Positions 8,051-17,373 of a stretch of DNA of 44,691 bases are shown piece by piece. The notes below the pieces were generated by a model. That model searched no databases and was not told the origin of the DNA. It saw only the letters and a program-made list of their open reading frames with translations. The position numbers were made by a program, and so were the translations under genes. This DNA is from Agromyces seonyuensis. GTDB lineage: Bacteria; Actinomycetota; Actinomycetes; Actinomycetales; Microbacteriaceae. The stretch spans positions 1-44,691 of the forward strand of contig NZ_WSTA01000025.1 of assembly GCF_009789225.1 (NCBI RefSeq). The letters run 5' to 3'. Within the stretch, counting starts at the first letter, position 1; each line of letters begins with the position of its first letter.

Positions 8051-8131
8051 GGGAGCGTCCTGTCACTCGGGCGCGCGAGCGCGCGCATGGGGATACGGGA
8101 AACGCGCCGGAAACGGCGCTGACGGACCAGC

Positions 8132-8854
8132 TTATCGCGCGAGCGAGGCGCGCTGCTCCTTGACCGAGCTCGCATAGACGTCGACGTAGTCCTGGCCGGA
8201 GAGCTCGCGCATCGTGTAGACGAGTTCGTCGGTCACACTGCGCAACACGAAGCGATCGCCCTCGAGCCCGGCGAAGCGGGAGAAGTCGAGCGGCTCGCCG
8301 ATGACGATGCCGACGCGTCGCACCTTCGGCAGGCGCGTGCCGATGGGCATGACCTTGTCGGTGTCGATCATGGCCACCGGGATGACCGGGACGCCGGACT
8401 CGAGCACCATGCGGGCGACTCCGGTGCGGCCGCGGTACATCTTGCCGTCGGGGCTGCGGGTGCCCTCGGGGTAGATGCCGAGGAGCTCGCCCTGGCCGAG
8501 CACGCGGAGACCGGTGATGAGCGAGGCCTCGGACGCCTTGCCCCCGGAGCGGTCGATCGGCAGCTGGCCGGAGGCCTGGAAGAACAGCCGCGTCGCCCAG
8601 CCCTTGAGCCCGCGACCGGTGAAGTACTCGCTCTTGGCGAGGAACGAGACCCGTCGCTCGAGCACGAGCGGCAGGAAGATCGAGTCGATGAAGCTGAGGT
8701 GGTTCGACGCGAGGATCGCGGCGCCCTCTTTCGGGATGTTCTCGAGCCCGACGATCCACGGCCGGAAGATCGAGAGCAGGATCGGACCGACGACGACGTG
8801 CTTCATGAACCAGTAGAACGACGCCGAACCGCCGGATGCCTGTCGCCGTGACAT
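8132..8854 (-). CDS. plsC: 1-acyl-sn-glycerol-3-phosphate acyltransferase family protein (PlsC)
   Basis: The 240-aa product carries the acyltransferase signatures NHLSFID (H52 and D57 of the HX4D catalytic pair) and YPEGTRS (E130 onward), followed by a VPVIPVAM block. PlsC enzymes add the second acyl chain to lysophosphatidic acid at the membrane. An N-terminal hydrophobic segment (WFMKHVVVGPILLSIF) fits membrane association. The ATG at 8854 has a TAGGCT -10 six nucleotides upstream. Its position between class II DAHP synthase and the glucokinase/FadD15-like genes resembles the corynebacterial and mycobacterial order. Which acyl acceptor it uses cannot be proven from sequence. Confidence 0.9.
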   Translation of the reverse strand: MSRRQASGGSASFYWFMKHVVVGPILLSIFRPWIVGLENIPKEGAAILASNHLSFIDSIFLPLVLERRVSFLAKSEYFTGRGLKGWATRLFFQASGQLPIDRSGGKASEASLITGLRVLGQGELLGIYPEGTRSPDGKMYRGRTGVARMVLESGVPVIPVAMIDTDKVMPIGTRLPKVRRVGIVIGEPLDFSRFAGLEGDRFVLRSVTDELVYTMRELSGQDYVDVYASSVKEQRASLAR

Positions 8855-8860
8855 TCCCTC

Positions 8861-8866
8861 AGCCTA
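8861..8866 (-). promoter_or_regulatory. -10 element TAGGCT, leaderless start of plsC
   Basis: Read on the minus strand, TAGGCT is separated from the ATG at 8854 by 6 nt (8855-8860). Confidence 0.6.
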
Positions 8867-8890
8867 ACCGTTCGTGCGCGGGCCCCCGCT

Positions 8891-9838
8891 TCAGCGGGCG
8901 CGCTCCGCGAGGTGGATGCGGGCGAGGTCGGCCGCACCGACGACGCCGGCGTCGTTGACGAACTCGGCGATCACGAAGTCGGGCTCGGGGTGGTAGCCGC
9001 GCGCCGGGAGGTGCTCCAGGAACGCCTCGCGCACGGGCTCGAGCAGCAGCTCGCCGGCCGCCGCGACGCCGCCGCCGATGACGAAGCGCTGCGGGTCGAG
9101 GACGGCGGCGAGACTGGCGCTCGCGGTGCCGATGGCGTGGCCGAGGCGGCGCAGGGCCGCGAGCGCGCCAGGGTCGCGGGCGAGGATGAGGTCGCCGATG
9201 ACCTTGCCGTCGAGGCCGCCGGCCTCGCGCGCCGCGTTGAGGCGCAGGCCGATGCCGCCCTGATCGGCGATCTCATTGGCGTAGCGCTGGAGCGCGCGGC
9301 CGGACCCGTACTGCTCGAAGCAGCCGTACTGCCCGCAACCGCACGGCAGGCCGTCCGGCACGAGCCGGAGATGGCCGATCTCGGCACCGGCGCCGAAGCC
9401 GCCGCGGAAGAGGCGGTCACCGGCGACGATCGCCCCGCCGACGCCCGTGCCGATGGTGAGCATCACCATGTCGCTCACGAGCTGTCCCGACCCGAAGCGG
9501 AACTCCGCCCAGCCGGCGGCATTCGCGTCGTTGTCGATGACGACGCTCGCGCCGGTGCGGGCCTCGAGCTTCTCGCGCAGCGGCTCGTTGCGCCAGTCGA
9601 TGTTGGGTGTGTAGTAGACGTTCGACTGCGCGGCGTCGATGAAGCCGGCGGCCGCGACGCCCACGACGGCATGCTCGCCGCCGGAGAGCTCGGCGATCAT
9701 CTCGGCGACGACGTCGACGAGCGCGTCGCCGTCCCGTGCGGGCGTCGGTCGACGGCTCGAACGGACGATGCCGCCGTCCTCGTCGACGATCGCTCCCGCG
9801 ACCTTCGTTCCGCCGATGTCGATGCCGATGGCCTGCAC
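8891..9838 (-). CDS. glk: ROK family glucokinase
   Basis: The 315-aa product starts VQAIGIDIGGTKVAGAIVD, the ROK phosphate-binding loop. It has the catalytic DNDANAAGW stretch, a GTGVGGAIV loop and the zinc-binding motif CGCGQYGCFE typical of ROK sugar kinases. These enzymes phosphorylate glucose with ATP to feed glycolysis. The GTG at 9838 is chosen because it directly precedes the conserved IGIDIGG and has a GGAAAGGA site. The upstream extension of the frame is not conserved family sequence. The leader contains a GACGGCC/GGCCGTC hairpin (9863-9884) and a possible TACACT -10 (9911-9906). ROK repressors are excluded because there is no helix-turn-helix domain. Sugar specificity is inferred. 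Confidence 0.92.
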   Translation of the reverse strand: MQAIGIDIGGTKVAGAIVDEDGGIVRSSRRPTPARDGDALVDVVAEMIAELSGGEHAVVGVAAAGFIDAAQSNVYYTPNIDWRNEPLREKLEARTGASVVIDNDANAAGWAEFRFGSGQLVSDMVMLTIGTGVGGAIVAGDRLFRGGFGAGAEIGHLRLVPDGLPCGCGQYGCFEQYGSGRALQRYANEIADQGGIGLRLNAAREAGGLDGKVIGDLILARDPGALAALRRLGHAIGTASASLAAVLDPQRFVIGGGVAAAGELLLEPVREAFLEHLPARGYHPEPDFVIAEFVNDAGVVGAADLARIHLAERAR

Positions 9839-9986
9839 CTGCCGCCGTCCTTTCCCCGCTCGGACGGCCGGCCGGGCGGCCGTCGCCCGTTGCGCAACGA
9901 AGTAGAGTGTAGCCACCCCCCACTACGCCGAGGTCCGCTCGATCATTCCCGCCGCGCGCGTCCTGTTCGGCACCGAAGGAGCTGCC

Positions 9987-11819
9987 GTGATCGAATCCCA
10001 CACTCCCGCCGTCGTCGCCGCCGATCCCGGTGCCAACGCGACCGCGCTGCTCGAGGGCCGCCTGGCCGCGAGCCCGGACCGCGAGCTGTTCGCCCTGCCG
10101 ACCGAGTCGGGAGGCTGGACCCCGGTCACGGTCCGGGAGTTCCACAGCCAGGTGATCGCGCTCGCGAAGGGCTTCGTGGCCGCGGGCGTCGAGCCGGGCC
10201 AGAAGATCGGCATGATGTCGCGCACCCGCTACGAGTGGACGCTCGTCGACTTCGCCGTCTGGTACGCGGGCGCCTTCCTCGTCCCGATCTACGAGACGAG
10301 CTCCCCGGCGCAGGTCGCCTGGATCCTCGGCGACTCCGGCGCGACCTCGGTCATCGTCGAGACCGCCGATCACTTCGCGCGCTTCGACGAGGTGCACCCC
10401 GAACTCCCCCAGGTCTCGACCGTCTGGCAGATCGGCCTCGGCGACCTCGACAAGCTCGTCGCGGCGGGCGTCGACGTGCCGGATGCCGAGATCGAGCGCC
10501 GCCGCGACCTCGCGTCCGGCTCCGACGTCGCGACCCTCATCTACACCTCGGGTTCGACCGGCCGCCCCAAGGGCACGATCATCACCCACTCCAACTTCGT
10601 CGAGCTCTCGCGCAACACGGCGATCGCCCTCGAGGACGTCGTCCTCGACCCGCGCGGCGCTTCGACGCTCCTGTTCATCACCACGGCCCACGTCTTCGCG
10701 CGCCTCATCGCGGTGCTCTGCGTGCACGCCGGCGTGCGGGTGGGCCACCAGCCCGACACCCGCAACCTCATGCCGGCGATGCAGTCGTTCCGGCCGACCT
10801 TCCTGCTCGCCGTGCCGCGCGTGTTCGAGAAGGTCTACAACGTCAGCGAGCAGAAGGCCGAGACCGGCGGCAAGGGCAAGATCTTCCGGGCCGCCGCGGC
10901 CGTCGCGGTCGAGTACTCGAGCGCCCTCGAGGCCGGTTCGGTGCCGCTCGGCCTGCGCCTGAAGTTCGCCGTCTACGACCGTCTCGTCTTCGCGAAACTC
11001 CGCGCGGCCCTCGGCGGTCGCGTGAAGTTCGCCGTGTCGGGCTCCGCGCCGCTCGGCGTCCGCCTCGGCCACTTCTACCACGCGCTCGGCATCCACATCC
11101 TCGAGGGCTACGGCCTCACCGAGACGACGGCGCCCGCCTCCGTGAACCTGCCGAAGCATTCGAAGATCGGCACCGTCGGACCGGCCCTGCCCGGCGTCGG
11201 CTTCCGCATCGCCGAGGACGGCGAGATCGAGATCCAGGGCCTCAACGTCTCCCCCGGCTACTGGAACAACCCGACGGCCACCGCCGACTCGTTCGTCGAC
11301 GGCTGGTTCAAGACGGGCGACCTCGGCACGCTCGACGCCGACGGCTACCTCACCATCACGGGCCGCAAGAAGGAGATCATCGTCACGGCCGGCGGCAAGA
11401 ACGTCGCGCCCGCCGCGCTCGAGGACCGCATCAACTCGAGCCCCGTCATCGCGCAGTCCGTCGTCGTCGGCGACCAGCAGCCGTTCATCGCCGCGCTCGT
11501 CACGCTCGACCGCGAGATGCTGCCGACGTGGCTCGCCAACAACGGGCTCGACCCGAAGCTCACCCTCGAGGAGGCCCGCGCGAACCCGACCGTCCGCGCC
11601 GAGGTGCAGCGCGCCGTCGACGCGGCGAACGACTCGGTCTCGCGCGCGGAATCCGTGCGCAAGTTCACGATCCTGCCCGTCGAATTCACGGAGGACTCCG
11701 GCCACCTCACGCCGAAGCTCTCCATCAAGCGCAACGTGATCCTGAGCGACTTCGCCGAGGACATCGCGGCGCTCTACTCGGGCGCACCGGTCACCGAGGG
11801 CACGAGCGCCCTCGCCTGA
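9987..11819 (+). CDS. fadD15: Long-chain fatty-acid--CoA ligase (FadD15-like)
   Basis: This 610-aa AMP-forming acyl-CoA synthetase activates fatty acids through an acyl-adenylate. The adenylate-forming P-loop IYTSGSTGRPKGT lies at residues 185-197, GYGLTETTAP is the A5 motif, and FKTGDLGTLDADGYLTITGRKKE is the hinge region with the catalytic C-terminal lysine in GGKNVAPAALE. The GTG at 9987 is preceded by a strong GAAGGAG site 6 nt upstream. It is divergent from glk and ends at a strong hairpin. The large-subfamily architecture and the location next to glk and plsC resemble fadD15 of mycobacteria and corynebacteria. The acyl chain range is unknown. Confidence 0.93.
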   Translation: MIESHTPAVVAADPGANATALLEGRLAASPDRELFALPTESGGWTPVTVREFHSQVIALAKGFVAAGVEPGQKIGMMSRTRYEWTLVDFAVWYAGAFLVPIYETSSPAQVAWILGDSGATSVIVETADHFARFDEVHPELPQVSTVWQIGLGDLDKLVAAGVDVPDAEIERRRDLASGSDVATLIYTSGSTGRPKGTIITHSNFVELSRNTAIALEDVVLDPRGASTLLFITTAHVFARLIAVLCVHAGVRVGHQPDTRNLMPAMQSFRPTFLLAVPRVFEKVYNVSEQKAETGGKGKIFRAAAAVAVEYSSALEAGSVPLGLRLKFAVYDRLVFAKLRAALGGRVKFAVSGSAPLGVRLGHFYHALGIHILEGYGLTETTAPASVNLPKHSKIGTVGPALPGVGFRIAEDGEIEIQGLNVSPGYWNNPTATADSFVDGWFKTGDLGTLDADGYLTITGRKKEIIVTAGGKNVAPAALEDRINSSPVIAQSVVVGDQQPFIAALVTLDREMLPTWLANNGLDPKLTLEEARANPTVRAEVQRAVDAANDSVSRAESVRKFTILPVEFTEDSGHLTPKLSIKRNVILSDFAEDIAALYSGAPVTEGTSALA

Positions 11820-11837
11820 GCGGACTCCCACGACGAG

Positions 11838-11872
11838 GAAGCGGCCCGGGCGATGATCGCCCGGGCCGCTTC
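11838..11872. terminator. Bidirectional hairpin terminator
   Basis: Perfect 16-bp arms at 11838-11853 and 11857-11872 enclose a 3-nt loop, between the convergent acyl-CoA ligase and peptide deformylase genes. No U-tract follows on either strand. Confidence 0.8.
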
Positions 11873-11919
11873 GCACGTTCCGGCAGACATGGCGCCAGGA
11901 TGACTCCGGCCCCGGTCGC

Positions 11920-12411
11920 TCAGAACCAGGTCGACTCGCGCACCTGCCGCATCGCCTCGCGGCGCTCGGGCTTGTCGAGCTTGTCGAGATAGACGAACCC
12001 GTCGAGGTGGTCCATTTCGTGCTGGAGTGCCTGTGCGAGCAGCCCGGAACCCTCGATGACGAGCTCGTCGCCGTCGAGGTCGATGCCGCGGACCTTCGCG
12101 TAGGAGTATCGCGGCGTCTTGAACCACAGATCCGGAACGGAGAGGCATCCTTCGTCGATCTTCTCGACTTCGCCGGAGACCTCGACGAGCTCGGGGTTCA
12201 GGATGTACCCGACCACGCCGTCCACGTTGTAGCTGAACGCCCGCAGGTTCACGCCGATCTGCGCCGCGGCGACCCCGGCCCGGCCGGGCACTCTGACGCT
12301 GTCGACGAGGTCGTCGACGAGGCCGCGGATGCGGTCGTCGATCTCGCCGATGGGTGCGGACACGGTCTTGAGGACCGGATCGCCGAAGATCCGGATGGGG
12401 CGTACTGGCAC
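11920..12411 (-). CDS. def: Peptide deformylase
   Basis: Peptide deformylase removes the formyl group from nascent N-terminal methionine. The 163-aa product has motif 2 EGCLS (87-91, metal ligand C89) and motif 3 HEMDH (131-135, ligands H131 and H135 with catalytic E132). Motif 1 reads GVAAAQIG (46-53) rather than the usual GLAAPQIG, but the catalytic Gln is kept. The start is GTG with an AAAGGG site. It follows the MinD-like gene by 25 bp on the same strand, suggesting co-transcription. The metal centre is intact, so activity is expected. A second def gene elsewhere in the genome is common in actinobacteria. Confidence 0.93.
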   Translation of the reverse strand: MPVRPIRIFGDPVLKTVSAPIGEIDDRIRGLVDDLVDSVRVPGRAGVAAAQIGVNLRAFSYNVDGVVGYILNPELVEVSGEVEKIDEGCLSVPDLWFKTPRYSYAKVRGIDLDGDELVIEGSGLLAQALQHEMDHLDGFVYLDKLDKPERREAMRQVRESTWF

Positions 12412-12436
12412 GGTGCCCTTTCAGCAAACAGCAGAG

Positions 12437-13816
12437 TCAGTGGCCGCGTTCGATGGGGATCCCCTCGACGACCAGTGCGGCCAGCTCTCGGGCGGCGTCG
12501 CGGGTGATGGGACGCAGTTCGTCCCAATGGACGGCGGATCCGGCCGCCAGTCGAGGATCATACGGGACGCGCACGATCTCACGGACCCGCGAGGCGAAGT
12601 GCGCCTCGATCTCGTCGAGCTTGACGAGGTGCGTCCCCTGCGTGGCCAGGTTGATCGCGACGATCGCATTGCGCACGAGCTCGCCGAAGCCGTTGGCCTC
12701 GAGCCAGGTCAGGGTCTCGGAGGCGAGCCGCGCCTCGTCCACGCTCCCGCCCGAGACGATCACGATCGAGTCGGCGCGCTGCAGCGTCGCCCGCATGACC
12801 GAGTGCACGATGCCCGTGCCGCAATCGGTGAGGACGATCGAGTAGTAGCGGGCCGCGAGCGCGGCGACGACGTTGTAGTCGTCGTCGTTGAATGCCTCGG
12901 AGAGCAGCGGGTCGGTGTCCGAGGCGAGGACGTCCAGACGCGTCGCATCGCGCGACACGAACTCCGAGAAGTCGGTGTAGCCGCCGATGGAGGAGGCGCG
13001 CTGCACGACGTCGCGCACCGTCTCGCGGGTGTGGCGCTCGACGCGCTCGGCGAGCGTTCCCCGGTCGGGGTTGGCGTCGATCGCGATGATGCGGTCGTCG
13101 CGCGCGTCCGCGAGCGCCATGCCGAGCAGCGTCGTCACGGTCGTCTTGCCGACGCCGCCCTTGCGGGTGAGCACCGGCACGAAGCGCGCGCCGCCCTCGA
13201 ACTTGCGACCGATGCGCGCGTTCATGGCCTTGTGCGCGCGCACCTTGGCCGAGTCGCCGAGGTTCACCGCGTGGAACGAGACCTCGTAGAGGAAGCGGTT
13301 GAACGCGCCCTGCGGCACCGGCTTGCCGGTGCGCGAGACGTCGATGAGGCGGTCTGCCGTGAGCGAGTCGGCCGACTCGGGGCCGTCGCCGCTGAGCGGG
13401 GCCTCGCTCGACTCGATGGCGTCGACGGGCACGTCGACGATCGCGACGTGGCTGCCCGTATCGGTGCGCACCCGTTCCCGCCGCGTGCGCAGGCGGTCGG
13501 CGGCGAGCATCGCCGCGTACGGCGACTCGCTCCGAGCCGCGAGGTAGGCGGCCTGCGCCTGCGGCGTGACGATCGGCACCGACGACGTGGTGACGCCGTC
13601 GACGATGCCGGGATTCACCGCGACGTCGTCGATGGCAACGGCCACCTCGTCATCGGGCATCTCGTGCACCGGCCCCGCCGGCAGCTCGACGTGCAGGCTC
13701 AGACGGTCGGCGACGCTCGTGTCGACGACCCCCGACGTCTGCCCCCCGTCGATGCCGTCGGCACGCCCCTCGCCGTCGAAGTTCTCCGTACTGGAATTCG
13801 AGTTTCCTCCGGTCAC
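12437..13816 (-). CDS. MinD/ParA-family ATPase with long N-terminal extension
   Basis: The 459-aa product has a deviant Walker A motif KGGVGKTT at residues 219-226, followed by IAIDANPDRGTL (switch I) and VLTDCGTG (Walker B), which identify a SIMIBI-class MinD/ParA ATPase. About 210 residues precede the ATPase core. They are acidic, low in complexity and without a recognised domain, then become more ordered near FNRFLYEVSFHAVNLG. Such extended MinD-like ATPases occur near secretion or polar-localisation genes in actinobacteria, but no partner such as ParB, MinE or a type VII component is present here. The GTG at 13816 has an AGGAGGGG site 7-8 nt upstream, and TAGAGT (13857-13852) is a likely -10. 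The cellular cargo is unknown. Confidence 0.82.
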   Translation of the reverse strand: MTGGNSNSSTENFDGEGRADGIDGGQTSGVVDTSVADRLSLHVELPAGPVHEMPDDEVAVAIDDVAVNPGIVDGVTTSSVPIVTPQAQAAYLAARSESPYAAMLAADRLRTRRERVRTDTGSHVAIVDVPVDAIESSEAPLSGDGPESADSLTADRLIDVSRTGKPVPQGAFNRFLYEVSFHAVNLGDSAKVRAHKAMNARIGRKFEGGARFVPVLTRKGGVGKTTVTTLLGMALADARDDRIIAIDANPDRGTLAERVERHTRETVRDVVQRASSIGGYTDFSEFVSRDATRLDVLASDTDPLLSEAFNDDDYNVVAALAARYYSIVLTDCGTGIVHSVMRATLQRADSIVIVSGGSVDEARLASETLTWLEANGFGELVRNAIVAINLATQGTHLVKLDEIEAHFASRVREIVRVPYDPRLAAGSAVHWDELRPITRDAARELAALVVEGIPIERGH

Positions 13817-13867
13817 CGAACACCCCTCCTGATCGATGCGAACGTTGCGCCACTCTAGCGCAGGAGG

Positions 13868-16800
13868 TCAGCGGGGCCGCACCACCACGAGGAGGTCGCC
13901 GGCTTCCACCTGCTGCGTCTTCGGGATCGCGACGCGCTCCACGATTCCCGCGACGGGCGTCGTGATGGCCGCTTCCATCTTCATGGCCTCGATCGAGGCG
14001 ACGGCCTGTCCAGCGGCGACCTCGGCGCCCTCGTCGACCTGCAGCGTGACGACGCCGGAGAACGGCGCCGGAACGTGGCCGGGCTGGGAGGCATCCGCCT
14101 TCTCGGCCGCCTTCGACTCGACGGCGACCGAGCGATCGCGCACGTAGACCGGCCGGAGCTGGCCGTTCAGCACGGTCATGACCGTGCGGATGCCCTTCTC
14201 GTCGGCCTCGCTGATGGCTTCGAGCCCCGCGTAGAGGCGCACGCCCTTGTCGATCTCGACGACGTGCTCGGCGCCGGGTCGCAGCCCGTAGAGGTAGTCG
14301 GCCGTGTCGACCGGCGAAAGGTCGCCGAACAGCTCGCGGAGCTGCTCGAACTGGCGGGTCGGCGCCGGGAAGAGCAGGGTGTTGAGCGTGCTGCGGCGCG
14401 TCGCGCTGTCGCTCTCGAGCCCCGCGCGGTCGTCCGGCGTGAGCTCGTTGACGCCGACGCGGACGTCGCGGCCTGCGAGCACCTTGGTGCGGAACGGCTC
14501 CGGCCAACCGCCCGGCAGGTCGCCGAGCTCGCCGGCCATGAAGCCGATGACGGAGTCGGGCACGTCGTAGCGCTCGGGGTTCGCGGCGAAGTCGGCGGGG
14601 TCGGCCTTGACCGCGGCGAGGTGCAGGGCGAGGTCGCCGACCACCTTCGAGGACGGCGTGACCTTCGGCACGCGGCCGAGGATCTCGTTCGCCGCGGCGT
14701 AGAGGTCCTCGATGAGCTCGAAGTCGTCGGCGAGGCCGAGGGCGATGGCCTGCTGACGCAGGTTGGAAAGCTGCCCGCCGGGGATCTCGTGCTTGTAGAC
14801 GCGGCCGGTCGGGCCGGGCAGCCCCGATTCGAACGGACGGTAGAGGTGGCGGACCGCCTCCCAGTACGGTTCGAGGTCGCACACCGCGGCGAGCGAAAGA
14901 CCCGTGTCGCGCTCGGTGTGGGCGAGCGCGGCGACGAGGGCCGACGCGGAAGGCTGGCTCGTCGTGCCCGCCATCGGCGCGGAGGCGACGTCGACCGCAT
15001 CGACGCCCGCCTGGCTCGCCGCGAGCAGGGTCGCGAGCTGGCCGCCCGCGGTGTCGTGGGTGTGCAGGTGCACCGGCAGATCGAATCGCTCGCGCAGCGC
15101 CGTGACGAGCTTCGCCGCGGCGCTCGGGCGCAGGAGGCCCGCCATGTCCTTGATGGCGAGGATGTGCGCGCCGGCGTCGACGATCTGCTCCGCGAGGCCG
15201 AGGTAGTAGTCGAGCGTGTAGAGCGACTCGGCGGGGTCGAGCAGGTCGCCGGTGTAGCAGAGCGCGACTTCGGCGACCGCCGCATCCGTCGCGAGCACCG
15301 CGTCGATGGCGGGCCGCATCTGGGAGACGTCGTTGAGCGCGTCGAAGATGCGGAAGACGTCGACGCCGGTCGCCTGCGCCTCGCGCACGAACGCGTCGGT
15401 GACCTCGGTCGGGTACGGCGTGTAGCCGACCGTGTTGCGGCCGCGCAGCAGCATCTGGATGGCGATGTTCGGCAGCGACTCCCGGAGCGCCGCGAGGCGC
15501 TCCCACGGGTCCTCGCCGAGGAAGCGGAGGGCCACGTCGTAGGTCGCGCCGCCCCAGGCCTCGACCGAGAGCAGCCCCGGGGTGAGGCGTGCGACGTACG
15601 GGGCGACCGCGACGAGGTCGCGGGTGCGCACGCGGGTCGCGAGGAGCGACTGGTGGGCGTCGCGGAAGGTCGTCTCGGTGACGGCGAGCTCGGTGCGAGC
15701 GCGCAGATCGGCGGCGAAGCCGGCCGGGCCGAGCTCGAGGAGGCGCTGGCGCGACCCCGACGGCGCCGGGACCGAGAGGTCGATCGCAGGGAGCTTGGCG
15801 GCCGGCGAGACGGTCGTCGGCGCGGCGCCGTGCGGCTGGTTGACGGTGACGTCGGCGAGCCAGTTGAGGATCTTCGTGCCGCGGTCCTTGGAGACCCGGC
15901 CTTTGAAGAGCTGCGGGCGTTCCTCGATGAACGCGGTCGAGAGGTCGCCGACGGCGAAGTCGGGGTCGTCGAGGACGGCCTGCAGGAACGGGATGTTGGT
16001 GGCCACGCCGCGGATGCGGAACTCGGCGAGCGAGCGCTTGGCGCGCGCCACCGCGGACGGGAAGTCGTGCGCGCGGCACGTGAGCTTCGCGAGCATCGAG
16101 TCGAAGTGGGGGCTGATCTGGGCGCCCGGGTTGATCGTGCCGCCGTCGAGACGGACGCCCGCGCCGCCCGGCGACCGGTACGTCGTGATGCGGCCGGTGT
16201 CGGGGCGGAAGCCCGCGGTCGGGTCCTCGGTCGTGATGCGGCACTGCAGGGCTGCGCCGCGCAGGCGCAGCTCGGACTGCACCAGCCCGAGCTCGGCGAG
16301 GGTCGCGCCGGCGGCGATGCGCATCTGGGAGAGCACGAGGTCGACGTCGGTGACCTCCTCGGTCACCGTGTGCTCGACCTGGATGCGCGGGTTCATCTCG
16401 ATGAAGACGTGCTCGCCGGCCCGCTCCCCCGCGGTGTCGAGGAGGAACTCGACGGTGCCCGCGTTGACGTAGCCGATCGACTTCGCGAAGGCGATCGCGT
16501 CCCGGTAGAGGGACTGCCGGATCTCGTCGGACAGGTTCGGGGCCGGCGCGATCTCGACGACCTTCTGGTGGCGGCGCTGCACCGAGCAGTCGCGCTCGAA
16601 GAGGTGCATCGTGTCGCCCGTGCCGTCGGCGAGGATCTGGACCTCGATGTGGCGCGGGCGCAGCACGGCCTGCTCGAGGAACATGGTCGGGTCGCCGAAG
16701 GCGCTGTCGGCCTCCCGCATCGCCTCCTCGAGCGCCGGGCGGAGCTCGTCAGGCGTGTTCACCCGTCGCATGCCGCGGCCGCCGCCGCCGGCGACGGCCT

Positions 16801-17272
16801 TCGCGAAGATCGGGAAGCCGATCGCCTCGGCGCCCGCGAGCAGTTCCTCGATGTCGCGCGAGGGCGGCGTGGAACGCAGCACGGGCACGCCGGCGGCGAT
16901 CGCGTGCTCCTTCGCCGTGACCTTGTTGCCGGCCATCTCGAGGACCTCGGCGGACGGCCCGATGAAGGCGATGCCGGCGTCGGCCGCGGCACGGGCGAGG
17001 TCGGGGTTCTCGGAGAGGAAGCCGTAGCCGGGGTAGATCGCGTCCGCACCGGACTCCTTGGCCACTCGGACGATCTCGGCGACATCGAGGTAGGCGCGCA
17101 CCGGGTGCCCCGGCTCGCCGATCTGGTACGCCTCGTCGGCCTTCAGACGATGCAGCGAGTTGCGATCCTCGTACGGGTAGACCGCGACCGTCTTGGCTCC
17201 GAGCTCGACGGCCGCACGGAATGCGCGGATCGCGATCTCACCGCGGTTGGCGACCAGGATCTTCTCGAACAT
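13868..17272 (-). CDS. pyc: Pyruvate carboxylase
   Basis: This 1134-aa biotin enzyme makes oxaloacetate from pyruvate, bicarbonate and ATP, the main anaplerotic step. The full single-chain architecture is present. A biotin carboxylase domain starts at KILVANRGEIAIRAFRA and includes the GGGGRGMR ATP-grasp loop. A carboxyltransferase domain follows, with FRDAHQSLLATR and MADTTSQPS-like segments (here PMAGTTSQPSASAL). The C-terminal biotinyl domain carries EAMKMEA with biotinyl-lysine K1098. Length and order are typical. The ATG at 17272 follows GAGAGGACG. It is divergent from a ParA gene about 100 bp away and is followed on the same strand by the MinD-like gene. Confidence 0.97.
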   Translation of the reverse strand: MFEKILVANRGEIAIRAFRAAVELGAKTVAVYPYEDRNSLHRLKADEAYQIGEPGHPVRAYLDVAEIVRVAKESGADAIYPGYGFLSENPDLARAAADAGIAFIGPSAEVLEMAGNKVTAKEHAIAAGVPVLRSTPPSRDIEELLAGAEAIGFPIFAKAVAGGGGRGMRRVNTPDELRPALEEAMREADSAFGDPTMFLEQAVLRPRHIEVQILADGTGDTMHLFERDCSVQRRHQKVVEIAPAPNLSDEIRQSLYRDAIAFAKSIGYVNAGTVEFLLDTAGERAGEHVFIEMNPRIQVEHTVTEEVTDVDLVLSQMRIAAGATLAELGLVQSELRLRGAALQCRITTEDPTAGFRPDTGRITTYRSPGGAGVRLDGGTINPGAQISPHFDSMLAKLTCRAHDFPSAVARAKRSLAEFRIRGVATNIPFLQAVLDDPDFAVGDLSTAFIEERPQLFKGRVSKDRGTKILNWLADVTVNQPHGAAPTTVSPAAKLPAIDLSVPAPSGSRQRLLELGPAGFAADLRARTELAVTETTFRDAHQSLLATRVRTRDLVAVAPYVARLTPGLLSVEAWGGATYDVALRFLGEDPWERLAALRESLPNIAIQMLLRGRNTVGYTPYPTEVTDAFVREAQATGVDVFRIFDALNDVSQMRPAIDAVLATDAAVAEVALCYTGDLLDPAESLYTLDYYLGLAEQIVDAGAHILAIKDMAGLLRPSAAAKLVTALRERFDLPVHLHTHDTAGGQLATLLAASQAGVDAVDVASAPMAGTTSQPSASALVAALAHTERDTGLSLAAVCDLEPYWEAVRHLYRPFESGLPGPTGRVYKHEIPGGQLSNLRQQAIALGLADDFELIEDLYAAANEILGRVPKVTPSSKVVGDLALHLAAVKADPADFAANPERYDVPDSVIGFMAGELGDLPGGWPEPFRTKVLAGRDVRVGVNELTPDDRAGLESDSATRRSTLNTLLFPAPTRQFEQLRELFGDLSPVDTADYLYGLRPGAEHVVEIDKGVRLYAGLEAISEADEKGIRTVMTVLNGQLRPVYVRDRSVAVESKAAEKADASQPGHVPAPFSGVVTLQVDEGAEVAAGQAVASIEAMKMEAAITTPVAGIVERVAIPKTQQVEAGDLLVVVRPR

Positions 17273-17373
17273 GTCGTCCTCTCGGGCATTTCGGGGGGCG
17301 GCCGCTGCGACGATGCATTCGGCTCAGGCAACGCTGAGCATCCGACCGGCTACTCAAGGTAACGTATCTGCTC

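Noticed and set aside
14075-17362. Very long plus-strand open frame opposite pyc
   Set aside because: Arginine/valine/leucine-rich shadow of the GC-rich pyc codons; the minus frame has clear domain motifs.
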